Source: Haloferax sulfurifontis ATCC BAA-897
GTDB lineage: Archaea; Halobacteriota; Halobacteria; Halobacteriales; Haloferacaceae
DNA: 64,000 bases
Direction: 5' to 3'
Assembly (NCBI RefSeq): GCF_000337835.1
Contig: NZ_AOLM01000018.1
Coordinates: forward strand, 1-64,000
The notes under the pieces were generated by a model, which saw only the letters and a program-made list of their open reading frames with translations, searched no databases and had not been told where the DNA came from. Shown here in pieces: positions 17,631-25,797 of the stretch. Numbering within the stretch: position 1 is the stretch's first letter; each line of letters opens with the position of its first letter. The position numbers and the translations under genes are program-made.

Positions 17631-18404
17631 ATGACGAACTCCACCGGGTCGGGCTCGCGGCGGATACAGAGCGTCGGACAGGCGTTCGACATCATCAGAT
17701 ATCTTCGCGAGGCCGACGGCGCGACGCTGTCGGAGACCGCCGAGGACATCGAGATGCCGGTCAGCACGGCGCACATCCATCTGGCGACGCTCGTGGACAC
17801 CGACTACGTCGTCAAGGTCGGAAACGAGTACCGCTGTAGCCTCCGGTTTCTGGAGATGGGCGGGTCGATGCGCGACGGGATGGCGCTGTACCGGGTCGCC
17901 AAGCCGGAGCTCGACGAACTGAAAGAACAGACCGGCGAGCACACCAACGTGACGGTCGAGCAAAACGGGTTCGCCGTCCAGCTCTACAAGGCCCAGAGCC
18001 CGGAGTCAATCGACGACGACGCGCCGCTCGGCGACCACCTCTACCTGCACTCGACGGCGACGGGGAAGGCGATGCTCGCGGAGCGCTCGCGGGACGAGGT
18101 CGACCGCATCGTCGACCGCCGCGGCCTCCCCGCCCTGACCGACGACACCATCACCGACCGCGAGGCGCTCCACGAGGAACTCGAAGCGATTCGCGACCGA
18201 GGCTACTCCATCAATCGCGGGGAACACTACCCCGGTGTCTGCGCCGTCGGGACCGCCATCGTCTCCGAACCGGACGACGCCGTCGGTGCGATAAGCATCA
18301 GCGGCCCGATGAGCCGCATCGAGGACGGCCGCATCGAAGAGGAACTCGGGCCGGCGCTCCTGAACAAGAAGAACATCATCGAGCTGAAAATCAAGCAGTA
18401 CTGA
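17631..18404 (+). CDS. IclR-family transcriptional regulator
   Basis: 257 residues from the ATG at 17631. The N-terminal winged helix is typical: RRIQSVGQAFDIIRYLREAD, then ATLSETAEDIEMPVSTAHIH (recognition helix) and LVDTDYVVKVGNEYR (wing). The C-terminal effector domain keeps LHSTATGKAMLAE, RGYSINRGEHYPGVCAVGTA and VGAISISGP. It probably senses the imported carboxylate or a breakdown product and controls the surrounding genes. The motif shared by several intergenic regions here is the best candidate for its operator. Confidence 0.9.
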   Translation: MTNSTGSGSRRIQSVGQAFDIIRYLREADGATLSETAEDIEMPVSTAHIHLATLVDTDYVVKVGNEYRCSLRFLEMGGSMRDGMALYRVAKPELDELKEQTGEHTNVTVEQNGFAVQLYKAQSPESIDDDAPLGDHLYLHSTATGKAMLAERSRDEVDRIVDRRGLPALTDDTITDREALHEELEAIRDRGYSINRGEHYPGVCAVGTAIVSEPDDAVGAISISGPMSRIEDGRIEEELGPALLNKKNIIELKIKQY

Positions 18405-18464
18405 GTGGGCGGTCTCAGCGCTGTCGGGTGCGGTCGCCGCGCTCGGCGGCGGTCGCTCGTCGTC

Positions 18465-19361
18465 TCACTCCGGCGGGCTGTCCCACTCGGAGCCGTCGTC
18501 GGCCGGTTCGTAATCGAGGACCGCCTTCGCGTGGTCGGTGTCGAACCAGCGGGCCTTGTTGCCGCTCACGGCGTAGAACGTGTCGTAGGTGACCGACTCG
18601 TCTTCGAGACAGCATTCGAGCAGGTGCGCGAAGTCCCGCTGGGAGGTCCACGTCGCCTTGAGCCGCTTGACCATCTCCTCGTACTCGGGACTCCCGCGCT
18701 CCCACGACCCCGTCTGCGACTGGTCCCACACCTCTCCCTCCTCGACTTTGTGCTCGTCGCCGCGGTCGACGCCGCGCTCCGCGTCGCCGTAGGGGTGGTC
18801 GTACCGCTCGGTCCGGACGCTGGAGATGCGAATCGAGTAGACCTGGTTCGGCGCGCCGTCGCGGCGGGCGTGCGTCCGACAGATGTGCTCGCCGAACACC
18901 TTCGAGGCACCGTAGTAGCCGTCGGGCTTCGGGAGCGTCTCGTGGGTGAGTCGAAGCGGGTCGTACTCGCTGGGATAGTCCTCCTCGTAGAGGTCGGGCG
19001 CGAGGTCCTCCTCGTACAGCCCCATCACGCGCTGGGAGGAGGCGTAGATGAGCTTCTCGACGCCGGCGTCCTCCATCGCCTTGAGGACGTTGTACGTCCC
19101 CATGATGTTCGGCTCGATGATGTCCTCGAAGGCCGCGCCCGCGTCGGACTGCGCGGCGAGGTGGATGACGGCGTCCTGCCCGTCGAACGCCGGGCGGATG
19201 GCCTCGTAATCCGCGATGTCGGCGACGAACGTCTCGTACTCCGGATGCTCGGTCCGGTCGAGATACGTGAACTCGTACTCGTCGCGCTCCGCGAGGTGGT
19301 TGAGAATCGCTTCGCCCGCCTCACCGAACGGACCCGTGACTAGCACTTGCTGCGTAACCAT
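18465..19361 (-). CDS. NAD-dependent epimerase/dehydratase (extended SDR)
   Basis: 298 residues. The Rossmann motif is modified (VLVTGPFGEAGEAIL for TGxxGxxG); AVIHLAAQSDAGAAF follows, then a catalytic Ser-Tyr-xxx-Lys set (YASSQRVMG; YYGASKVFGEH). The layout resembles uronate dehydrogenase and the haloarchaeal NAD-dependent sugar dehydrogenase (Azf) group more than UDP-sugar epimerases. The ATG at 19361 puts the Rossmann strand at the N-terminus. Copies of the island motif lie about 100 and 210 nt upstream. A dehydrogenase of the catabolic island is likely; substrate unknown. Confidence 0.85.
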   Translation of the reverse strand: MVTQQVLVTGPFGEAGEAILNHLAERDEYEFTYLDRTEHPEYETFVADIADYEAIRPAFDGQDAVIHLAAQSDAGAAFEDIIEPNIMGTYNVLKAMEDAGVEKLIYASSQRVMGLYEEDLAPDLYEEDYPSEYDPLRLTHETLPKPDGYYGASKVFGEHICRTHARRDGAPNQVYSIRISSVRTERYDHPYGDAERGVDRGDEHKVEEGEVWDQSQTGSWERGSPEYEEMVKRLKATWTSQRDFAHLLECCLEDESVTYDTFYAVSGNKARWFDTDHAKAVLDYEPADDGSEWDSPPE

Positions 19362-19458
19362 CGTTACTGAGGGATACGGAACTCCCCAATTTAAATCTTG
19401 GTGGCGGCGGTAAGTTCGTCTCAGTCGAAACAGCGCCGTCACTGACCCTCGATTTTCG

Positions 19459-19470
19459 ACATCGTTGAAA
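19459..19470 (+). promoter_or_regulatory. Island motif copy before the SDR gene
   Basis: ACATCGTTGAAA, preceded by CG as in the copy upstream of uspA. It lies in the divergent region between the SDR gene and the first DHQase-like gene, so it could serve either. Confidence 0.5.
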
Positions 19471-19570
19471 TAGATTCGGCCTGTAAGACCATGTTAATTA
19501 CAGAAGTAGCATTGTAATGTCTATCGGTAAAACCGCGTCGTTGACCGAGATTCCGTGTTCTCGCACGGTT

Positions 19571-19587
19571 CCAATATTGTCGAAACG
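19571..19587 (+). promoter_or_regulatory. Variant island motif
   Basis: CCAATATTGTCGAAACG matches CCAACATCGTTGAAACG before the iclR gene at 14 of 17 positions. It lies 104 nt upstream of the DHQase-like gene at 19691. Confidence 0.45.
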
Positions 19588-19660
19588 GCGGCGTGCGTGA
19601 CTGTGTGTCGGGTTTCGAGGGGCTGACAGGTAACGCCGAAGCGCGCTCGGCGGGGAACTA

Positions 19661-19668
19661 TTTTTATA
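19661..19668 (+). promoter_or_regulatory. TATA-like box of the DHQase-like gene
   Basis: tttttata lies about 25 nt before the ATG at 19691, which supports that start and a leaderless transcript. Confidence 0.5.
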
Positions 19669-19690
19669 CGAGTGCTCGGTATCCAGTTCC

Positions 19691-20359
19691 ATGGCTGGGG
19701 ACGCATACGCGTTGGCCGGAGTGACCGAGACGCTGACCGAAGCGGCGGCCGCGGAGGGCATCGCCGACTACGTCGAGTTCCGGATGGACGGGGCGACCCA
19801 CCCGCTCGACGCGCTCGACGAGTACGACGGGACGCTCCCGCTCATCGTCTCGAACCGGCCGGAGTGGGCCGGCGGCACCGCCGGCGAGTCCGACCGACTG
19901 GAGACCCTCGCGGCCGCCGCCGCGTTCGACGCCGTCGAGACGGTCGACGTGGAACTGCGGACGATTCGCGAGTGCGAGTGGCTTCGGGACGAACTGCGCG
20001 AGCACGACGTCGAACTCATCGTCTCCCACTACGACCGACAGAGTACCCCTCAGAAATCAGAACTGTTACAGATAATATCAGAATGCAGTGAGTACGGCGA
20101 CGTGGCGAAGCTCGTCGTCTCCGCCGAGGAGAAGTCGGACTCGCTCGCGCTGTTACAGTCGTTCAACGCCGCCTCCGAGCGGGGCGTGCGAGTCACCGGC
20201 TACGCGTTGGGGGAAATCGGCCGCCACACCCGCGTTATCGGCGTGTTCTACGGTGCGTCGATTGCCTATGCGCCCATCGTTAGCGACGAGCACTCTCCGA
20301 ACGACATCGACCTCGGAAAGCTGTCGAACCTCCTCGAATGGGTCTCTTCGGCGCGGTGA
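19691..20359 (+). CDS. Divergent type I 3-dehydroquinate dehydratase homolog
   Basis: 222 residues of the AroD TIM-barrel family. Kept: VEFRMD near residue 36, the Schiff-base lysine in DVAKLVV, and the Arg of GRHTRVIG. Changed: the catalytic His motif SYHDF reads SHYDR, so Tyr stands where the catalytic His should be; the Glu of RxxxEGG is Ala (RPEWAGG); the Gln of APGQ is replaced (SPNDIDL). It is therefore probably not a normal dehydroquinate dehydratase. It is followed 511 bp later by a more canonical copy. It may be a catabolic or regulatory relative belonging to the island, whose motif lies upstream. Confidence 0.8.
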   Translation: MAGDAYALAGVTETLTEAAAAEGIADYVEFRMDGATHPLDALDEYDGTLPLIVSNRPEWAGGTAGESDRLETLAAAAAFDAVETVDVELRTIRECEWLRDELREHDVELIVSHYDRQSTPQKSELLQIISECSEYGDVAKLVVSAEEKSDSLALLQSFNAASERGVRVTGYALGEIGRHTRVIGVFYGASIAYAPIVSDEHSPNDIDLGKLSNLLEWVSSAR

Positions 20360-20870
20360 ATTCCGGGGAACACGCGTCGTGCTTCGACGTGGTCGCTCGC
20401 GCCGAAGCGGCCGATGCGTCCGCGGAACCGTCCCGGTTGTCGGCGCGGCGGCGCGTCTCGATTCAGCGGTGTCGCGGCTGGGTCTACGACTGTACTATCA
20501 GATATGTTTGAGTAATTCTGAGTTGTTAGGTTCTGTTCAGGTCGGGTGCTGGTCGGCCGAGCATCGGTCGGACGGGGGACCGAACAACTGCTCCGCGCGT
20601 CCACTCGCGAGCCCCACCCGTTCCAACGGATACCGACTGCGGGTTCGTTCGCACCGCCGGGGGAACAGATAGCCGACCCTGTAGGTCGAACGTCGACGAT
20701 TTCTCGGAGGCATTCAAGTCACCGCCTCGTAAACTTCGGCTCAGGCTCGACATCGTCGATGAACGTTCCGGAGAATCCGCCGAAAACGGCGTCTCTCACC
20801 GCCTACGAGGAGGTGAGAACTCTTGCGCCGACAGCTAACATTTATAGGCGACGGGGTGATAGGCGTTCAC
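20360..20870. other. Intergenic region between the two DHQase homologs
   Basis: No believable gene. The middle is lower in GC (tactatcagatatgtttgagtaattctgag near 20492-20520). The 3' end carries the TATA-like tttata at 20841-20846, 25 nt before the aroD start. The length argues that the two homologs are transcribed separately. Confidence 0.45.
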
Positions 20871-21614
20871 ATGAAACTCGACGAGTCTGCACTGGCGGCG
20901 ACAACAAACGACCTCACACGAGAGGTAGACGCACGAGGGGTGGCAGACCTCATCGAATTCCGGATGGACAAAGCGGACGACCCGCTCGAACAACTCGCCG
21001 CGTACGACGGCGAACTCCCGATAATCGCGACCAATCGCGCTCGCTGGTTCGGAGGGAAGGCGAGCGACACCGGACGACTGGACGACCTGTTTTCCGCATC
21101 TCGGTACGACGCCGTGGAGTTCGTCGACATCGAGCTCGAGACCGTTCGCGCCAAGGAGTGGCTGGCCCACGAGTTCCGCGAGAACGACGTCCAGCTCATC
21201 ATCTCGCATCACGACTTCGAGGAGACGCCCGACCGAGACGTGCTCGACGCGATTATCGAGCAGTGCGCGGAGTTCGGCGACATCGCGAAGGTGGCGGTGT
21301 TCCCCCAGAACCAGCGTGACACGCTCACGCTCTTGGAGGCCGTCAACGACGCGACCAACCGCGGCATCGACGTCGCCGGCATCTCCATGGGCGAAATCGG
21401 GAGCCACACGCGCGTCATCGGCCACCTCTACGGGTCGAAACTCGGATACGCGCCGCTCCTCGCGGACGACAACGACTACGCGCCGGGGCAGATTCCGCTC
21501 GAAAAGCTCGCCTCGCTCATCGAACTCACCAAAAACGAGCACGTCGACGGGCAGGTCATCGACACCATTCGGAGCGAGGTGTCGGTGCCGAAGGAACTGA
21601 CGCTCTCGGACTGA
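20871..21614 (+). CDS. aroD: Type I 3-dehydroquinate dehydratase
   Basis: 247 residues from the ATG at 20871. Converts 3-dehydroquinate to 3-dehydroshikimate by a lysine imine, third step of the shikimate pathway. Seen: IEFRMD near residue 27, the catalytic His in IISHHDFEETP, the Schiff-base Lys in DIAKVAVFP, the Arg in MGEIGSHTRVIG, and the Gln in YAPGQIPLEKL. The Glu of RxxxEGG is Phe (RARWFGG), the only unusual position. This copy is the likely biosynthetic enzyme; the tandem neighbour at 19691 is not. The C-terminus extends about 20 residues beyond the barrel. Confidence 0.9.
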   Translation: MKLDESALAATTNDLTREVDARGVADLIEFRMDKADDPLEQLAAYDGELPIIATNRARWFGGKASDTGRLDDLFSASRYDAVEFVDIELETVRAKEWLAHEFRENDVQLIISHHDFEETPDRDVLDAIIEQCAEFGDIAKVAVFPQNQRDTLTLLEAVNDATNRGIDVAGISMGEIGSHTRVIGHLYGSKLGYAPLLADDNDYAPGQIPLEKLASLIELTKNEHVDGQVIDTIRSEVSVPKELTLSD

Positions 21615-21688
21615 CGACGCGACCCGCCGGTCGCCCGCCGTCAGCAGACTCGTTTCATCTCTTTTCGCCGCGGACTCGGCCGCCGACG

Positions 21689-22639
21689 TCAGTCGGCAAG
21701 TCGCTTGACGTCCGTCAGCACCGCGCTCGCCGTCTCGGGACCGCCGGCCCCTTGGCCGGTGATGCCGAGTCGACCGCAGTAGTCGGCTTCGATTTGGACG
21801 GCGTTTTCCGTTCCCGACGGGGCGACCGCCCCGTTTTCGGGCACCAATCGCGGGCCGACGCGAACCGCGCCGTCCGCGACTTCGACGATGAGTCGAATCG
21901 TCTGGCCGTCCTCGGCGGCGAGGTCGAGCATACTGCCCGAAAGCTCCTGAATCCCCTCGACGTCGGCGTCGTCGAGCGTGTACTCCGTCTCGCCGTCCGA
22001 GAGGACGTTGGCGACGATGACGCCCTTGAGCGCCGTGTCCGTGCCGTCCACGTCGAAGGTCGGGTCGGCCTCGGCGACGCCGAGGTCTTGGGCTTCCGCG
22101 AGCACGTGCTCGTAGTCGAGACCCTCGGCGGCCATCCGCGAGAGGACGAAGTTCGCCGTCCCGTTCAGCACGCCGTAGACAGCCGACACCCGCGACGAGC
22201 CCACGTCCTCGATGGTCGAGAGGATGGGAAGCGCGCCGCCGACGGTCGCGCCGAAGCGGACGGTCCCCTCGCTTTCGGCTTCGAGCGCGCGCAGGTCGGC
22301 GTACCGTTCCGCGACCGGGCCCTTGTTCGCGAGCACGACGTGGCGGTCGTCGGCCAGCGCGCGCTCGACGTGCGAGAAGCCGGGTTCGGCGTCGCCGAGC
22401 GTCGTCGGCGTCGCTTCCACCAACACGTCGTAGTCGGCGTCGAACACCGACTCGGGGTCCGCGTCGCCGACCACGCCTTCTTCTCGCTTCTTCGACAGCA
22501 CCGCGTCGGCGTCGATGCCGTCGGCGTCGACGACGGCGCTTTCCGAGTCCGCGAACGCGGTCACGACGTGGCCGTGTTCGGCGGCCAGTTCGACGACGGC
22601 GCTTCCGACCGCGCCGGCACCGAGGACGCAGAGTCTCAC
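21689..22639 (-). CDS. hom: Homoserine dehydrogenase
   Basis: 316 residues. N-terminal Rossmann motif LCVLGAGAVGSAVVELAAE, then LVEATPTTLGDAEPG and VVLANKGPVAERY (catalytic Lys region), FGATVGGALPILSTIEDV, and the family signature LNGTANFVLSRMAAEG with AEADPTFDVDGTDTALK. It reduces aspartate semialdehyde to homoserine for Thr and Met. The short form has no C-terminal ACT domain, but the upstream gene encodes an ACT-type protein and overlaps it by 4 nt, so feedback control in trans is plausible. Confidence 0.93.
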   Translation of the reverse strand: MRLCVLGAGAVGSAVVELAAEHGHVVTAFADSESAVVDADGIDADAVLSKKREEGVVGDADPESVFDADYDVLVEATPTTLGDAEPGFSHVERALADDRHVVLANKGPVAERYADLRALEAESEGTVRFGATVGGALPILSTIEDVGSSRVSAVYGVLNGTANFVLSRMAAEGLDYEHVLAEAQDLGVAEADPTFDVDGTDTALKGVIVANVLSDGETEYTLDDADVEGIQELSGSMLDLAAEDGQTIRLIVEVADGAVRVGPRLVPENGAVAPSGTENAVQIEADYCGRLGITGQGAGGPETASAVLTDVKRLAD

Positions 22640-23169
22640 GCGCGACCCCCCACCGTCAGCGGCTCGACGAGCTGGAGGTCCTTCTCGTCGGCGATGTCGC
22701 GCATCGCCGAGAGGACGTCTTCGGTGGACCCCGATTCGGCGGCCAGTTGCAGGCGGGCGCTGGAGACGTCGATAGAGCCCGCGGGCGCGGACAGCGAGAT
22801 GTCGGTGACCGTCGCGTTCCGCGTCGCCTCGATCTGCGTCAGCGTGTCGGAGAGGTCCGTCTCGATGAGGTGACCCGAGAGGATGATGGTCAGACGCTCG
22901 CTGTAGCGCTCGGTCCCGGCCTGAATGACGTTGATGCCGGCCTCGCTCAGCCCCTCGACGATGTTGTCGAAGCGGTCGGGCGTCGCCTCGATGTCGACTT
23001 CCACCGGGATGTAGCCGCGCGGGGTGACGTTGCCGCGCTCGTGGAAAATCGAGAGGAGGTTCCCCCCGTGTTCGGCGATGGGTTGCAACGAGCGCAGGAG
23101 TTCGCCGGGCTCGTCGACGAGTTCGAGTCGGAGCGTGTACGCCTGAACGTCGTTGCGGACCTCACTCAT
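22636..23169 (-). CDS. ACT-domain amino-acid-binding protein
   Basis: 177 residues from the ATG at 23169. The first half is an ACT domain (LRLELVDEPGELLRSLQPIA then EHGGNLLSIFHERG), followed by a second, weaker regulatory half (LIETDLSDTLTQIEATRNA). The gene overlaps hom by 4 nt and is transcribed first. A regulatory subunit that binds threonine or another aspartate-family amino acid and modulates Hom is the natural reading, unproven here. Confidence 0.85.
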   Translation of the reverse strand: MSEVRNDVQAYTLRLELVDEPGELLRSLQPIAEHGGNLLSIFHERGNVTPRGYIPVEVDIEATPDRFDNIVEGLSEAGINVIQAGTERYSERLTIILSGHLIETDLSDTLTQIEATRNATVTDISLSAPAGSIDVSSARLQLAAESGSTEDVLSAMRDIADEKDLQLVEPLTVGGRA

Positions 23170-23731
23170 CCGCACAACACCGTACTACCGTGTCGTTCAT
23201 TGTCGGAAATCGAGCGAGCACACCCATATACGTATTGCGTTCGAACGGGTCGGCCGCCGACCGCGACCGTCGGCCCGTCTGCTGTGAGAGAGTCATCACT
23301 GAGGGTTCGCCGTACGTGCGTCGGCCGGAAATGTACTCAGGTTCGCTACAAAGATTACCGCACCCGGATACCGTGCGCGAATCGAGTTGTGCTCGCTTTA
23401 CACACAAGCACTATCGAGGGCAACACTCCCGACTCGGGTGTGTGTGCGAACATCGTGCAAATACCGCCGTATTAATCCAGAATTGGTTTATTTACGTCTG
23501 TTTGGGGGATTTTCTATCGTATTATTCATTTTCCACTCGCTGAGCGTTCGTCGGTCGTGTTCGTGAGCGCCGTGAGTCATGCATTAATAAAACACAGACG
23601 CTTCCGCGACACTCTATTTACAACGAATAATAGTTAACATCTCGCACGGCGTATACGCTGGTGTATCCGCCGCCGACGGGAAGTGAGAGGGTTGCCGTCT
23701 GTGGACGGGTGCGACAGAAGGAAACACAGAG
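23170..23731. other. AT-rich intergenic region
   Basis: 560 bp with no supported gene. The segment 23470-23640 is clearly AT-richer than its surroundings (for example gaataatagttaac near 23625-23640) and probably holds promoters for both flanking, divergent genes. Confidence 0.5.
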
Positions 23732-24178
23732 ATGGCATCAGCAAGCACACCGACACCGACGCCGACCGGGAACGAGCGACTCGCTCGACGCTTCCCGGAG
23801 GAAGTCGCGAGTGAGGGGAACATCGGCCTCGTCGACGAGATTTGCGCCGCGGACGTCCGCGACCACAGTCCGCTCGGCGAGGTCCGCGGACGCGACGAAC
23901 TCAAAGCCCAGATTTCGGGGCTCAAAGCGTCGTTCAGCGACTTCTCGGCGACGGTCGAAGACACGGTTTCGGCGGGCGACACGGTCGCGATGCGCGTCAC
24001 GCTCCGCGGGACCCACGACGGCGCGTTCATGGGCATCGAACCGACCGGGAAGTCCATCGAGGTGGGAAACATGGTGTTCACCCGCATCGAAGACGGCGTG
24101 ATCGCCGAGCGGTGGGTCCAGCCGGACATGCTCGGCATGCTCACGCAACTCGGCGCTGTCGAACTCCCCGAGGCGTGA
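23732..24178 (+). CDS. SnoaL-like polyketide cyclase/ester cyclase family protein
   Basis: 148 residues of the NTF2-like fold. Visible family features: NERLARRFPEEVASEGNIGL, CAADVRDHSPLGEVRGRDEL, then VAMRVTLRGTHDGAFMGIEP followed by TGKSIEVGNMVF and the C-terminal ERWVQPDMLGMLTQLG. SnoaL-like proteins include cyclases and many of unknown role. No biosynthetic neighbours help define the substrate. Confidence 0.85.
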   Translation: MASASTPTPTPTGNERLARRFPEEVASEGNIGLVDEICAADVRDHSPLGEVRGRDELKAQISGLKASFSDFSATVEDTVSAGDTVAMRVTLRGTHDGAFMGIEPTGKSIEVGNMVFTRIEDGVIAERWVQPDMLGMLTQLGAVELPEA

Positions 24179-24313
24179 CCGACGCCGAAGCCGATACCGT
24201 TTGCGCGACGAACGCACGGCTCGACGGATGAGAAGGAAGAGCGCGGACGACCGGGCACCCGCCCGCACTCCACGGACACTGGGGAAAAACCTCCCCGGTA
24301 TACGCAACCCAAG

Positions 24314-24331
24314 TGCAGGTATCTACCTGCA
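24314..24331. repeat. Perfect inverted repeat TGCAGGTA-TC-TACCTGCA
   Basis: 8-bp arms with a 2-nt centre, between two convergent genes (SnoaL-like at 23732-24178 and the hypothetical at 24420-25151). An operator or a weak terminator hairpin; no further copy noted. Confidence 0.5.
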
Positions 24332-24419
24332 GTAGACGCGTACTACCTCCACCGTTAAAACATTTTTCAAATGTCATATGATGCGTGTGCACTGAACGCA
24401 CACCTCGGCGACCGGTCGG

Positions 24420-25151
24420 TCAGCCGTCGAACGTCGACAGTCGGCGGCGCTCCCGCGCGAGGATTCGCGCCCAGTAGTCGAACAGGGCGCTGTCGACGTC
24501 GTACACGTCGGCGATGCGGCGGACCCACTCGTCGTCCGAAAACAGCAGTCGCTGGAAGGTCCGCACGTCGGGGTCGAGTTCCGTCCGCCGGCCGGCGTAG
24601 TAGGCGACGGTCTGCTCGCGGGTTCGCTCGACCAAAAGCGGGGGGACGAAGATGCCCGACTCGCGGGCGACGTAGGCGAACCACTCCAGGTGGAGGACGG
24701 CGTCGGCGAGGACGAACCGCTCGGCGAAGCCGTCGACGTACGCCGTCGCGGGCCGGCCGTCGACGTACACGTCTTCCGGGCGGGAAAACCGCGGCACCGA
24801 CAGGTGCGGGAGGTCGTCGGCGTACCGTTCGGCGACCCGCCGGAGCCGGAACTCGGCGTAGGCACACGGGGCCGCGAGGCCGAGTTCGTACCACAGCGGC
24901 ATCCACTGGCAAAACGGGTCGCAGAACACCGCGTCGGCCAGCAGGTCGGCGGCGACGGAGCGGGCGAGGTCCGGGGGCAGGTCGGTCCGTCCCGCCCGCA
25001 TGGCGTCCGTCGCGCGGACCACCCGCGACTCGAAGTCGCCGACGCGAAACCCCATGCCCGCCGCCACGTCGTGGACGTACTCGGCACCGATTCGGTACCA
25101 GTCGGCGAAGTCGGCGGGGCGGCGGAGTCGAAGGAGGCGCAGGACGGTCAC
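24420..25151 (-). CDS. Conserved-looking hypothetical protein, 243 aa
   Basis: Codon use and length mark it as a real gene but I do not recognise the family. It is all-helical by appearance, with aromatic-rich stretches (FCDPFCQWMPLWYELGL at ~80, ADAVLHLEWFAYVARES at ~150). It has no membrane span and no metal motif apart from one CDPFC pair. It lies downstream of the OsmC-family gene on the same strand with a gap of 117 bp. Confidence 0.6.
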   Translation of the reverse strand: MTVLRLLRLRRPADFADWYRIGAEYVHDVAAGMGFRVGDFESRVVRATDAMRAGRTDLPPDLARSVAADLLADAVFCDPFCQWMPLWYELGLAAPCAYAEFRLRRVAERYADDLPHLSVPRFSRPEDVYVDGRPATAYVDGFAERFVLADAVLHLEWFAYVARESGIFVPPLLVERTREQTVAYYAGRRTELDPDVRTFQRLLFSDDEWVRRIADVYDVDSALFDYWARILARERRRLSTFDG

Positions 25152-25268
25152 AGGAAGAGTACAGGGGACGGCGGTTTGGCTCTATCCCCGTGGCGAGACG
25201 GCGAAAAAGGCGGCGGGGTCGACGGTCGATTCCCGCGGCGGCGACGGGCGGCGACGGGCGGCGGTCGC

Positions 25269-25733
25269 TCACTCCCGCCGGTCGAACGAGAGCGCGAGCG
25301 GCGTCGCGGTGCTCAGGTTGTCGCTGACCGGACAGCGCGCTTCGACCGCGGAGAGCCACGCGCCGATTGTCTCGGCGTCGGCGTCGACGTCGGCGGTGAC
25401 CGCGACGCGAATCTCCTCGTAGCCGGCGCGGGCATCGTCGCGCTTGCCCATGAACTTCGCGGGGTCCAGGTCGCCCTCGATGGCGATTTCGAGGTCCCGA
25501 ACGTCGAGGTCCATCTCGCGGGCGACGACGTGGGCCGTGACGTTCAGACAGCCGGCGAGCGCGCCGAGGACGTACTCGACGGGGTTCGGCCCGGCGTTCG
25601 CCCCGCCCAGCGATTCGGGCTCGTCGACGACGAACTCGAAGTCCCGGACGGAGACGCGGGTTTCGGTCGGCGATGCGGCCTCCGCGGCGACGGCGAAGGT
25701 CAGGGTCTGGCTCTGGGATTTCTCGGTGGACAT
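25269..25733 (-). CDS. OsmC/Ohr-family peroxidase-like protein
   Basis: 154 residues from the ATG at 25733. OsmC fold with the pattern PNPVEYVLGALAGCLNVTAH, which carries the first reactive Cys, and VEARCPVSDNLS with the second Cys. These two are the redox pair of OsmC/Ohr proteins, which reduce organic hydroperoxides. It follows minD2 by 64 bp on the same strand, without obvious functional link. Confidence 0.88.
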   Translation of the reverse strand: MSTEKSQSQTLTFAVAAEAASPTETRVSVRDFEFVVDEPESLGGANAGPNPVEYVLGALAGCLNVTAHVVAREMDLDVRDLEIAIEGDLDPAKFMGKRDDARAGYEEIRVAVTADVDADAETIGAWLSAVEARCPVSDNLSTATPLALSFDRRE

Positions 25734-25797
25734 ACCTAGAGGGACGCACGGCGGAACGATAGCCACAGAAGGCGGTTCTCAACCGCTGAGAAGCGTG

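Noticed and set aside
18405-19343. Plus-strand 312-residue frame opposite the SDR gene
   Set aside because: It is the complement of the recognised dehydrogenase and is full of Val-Arg-Leu repeats with no known domain.
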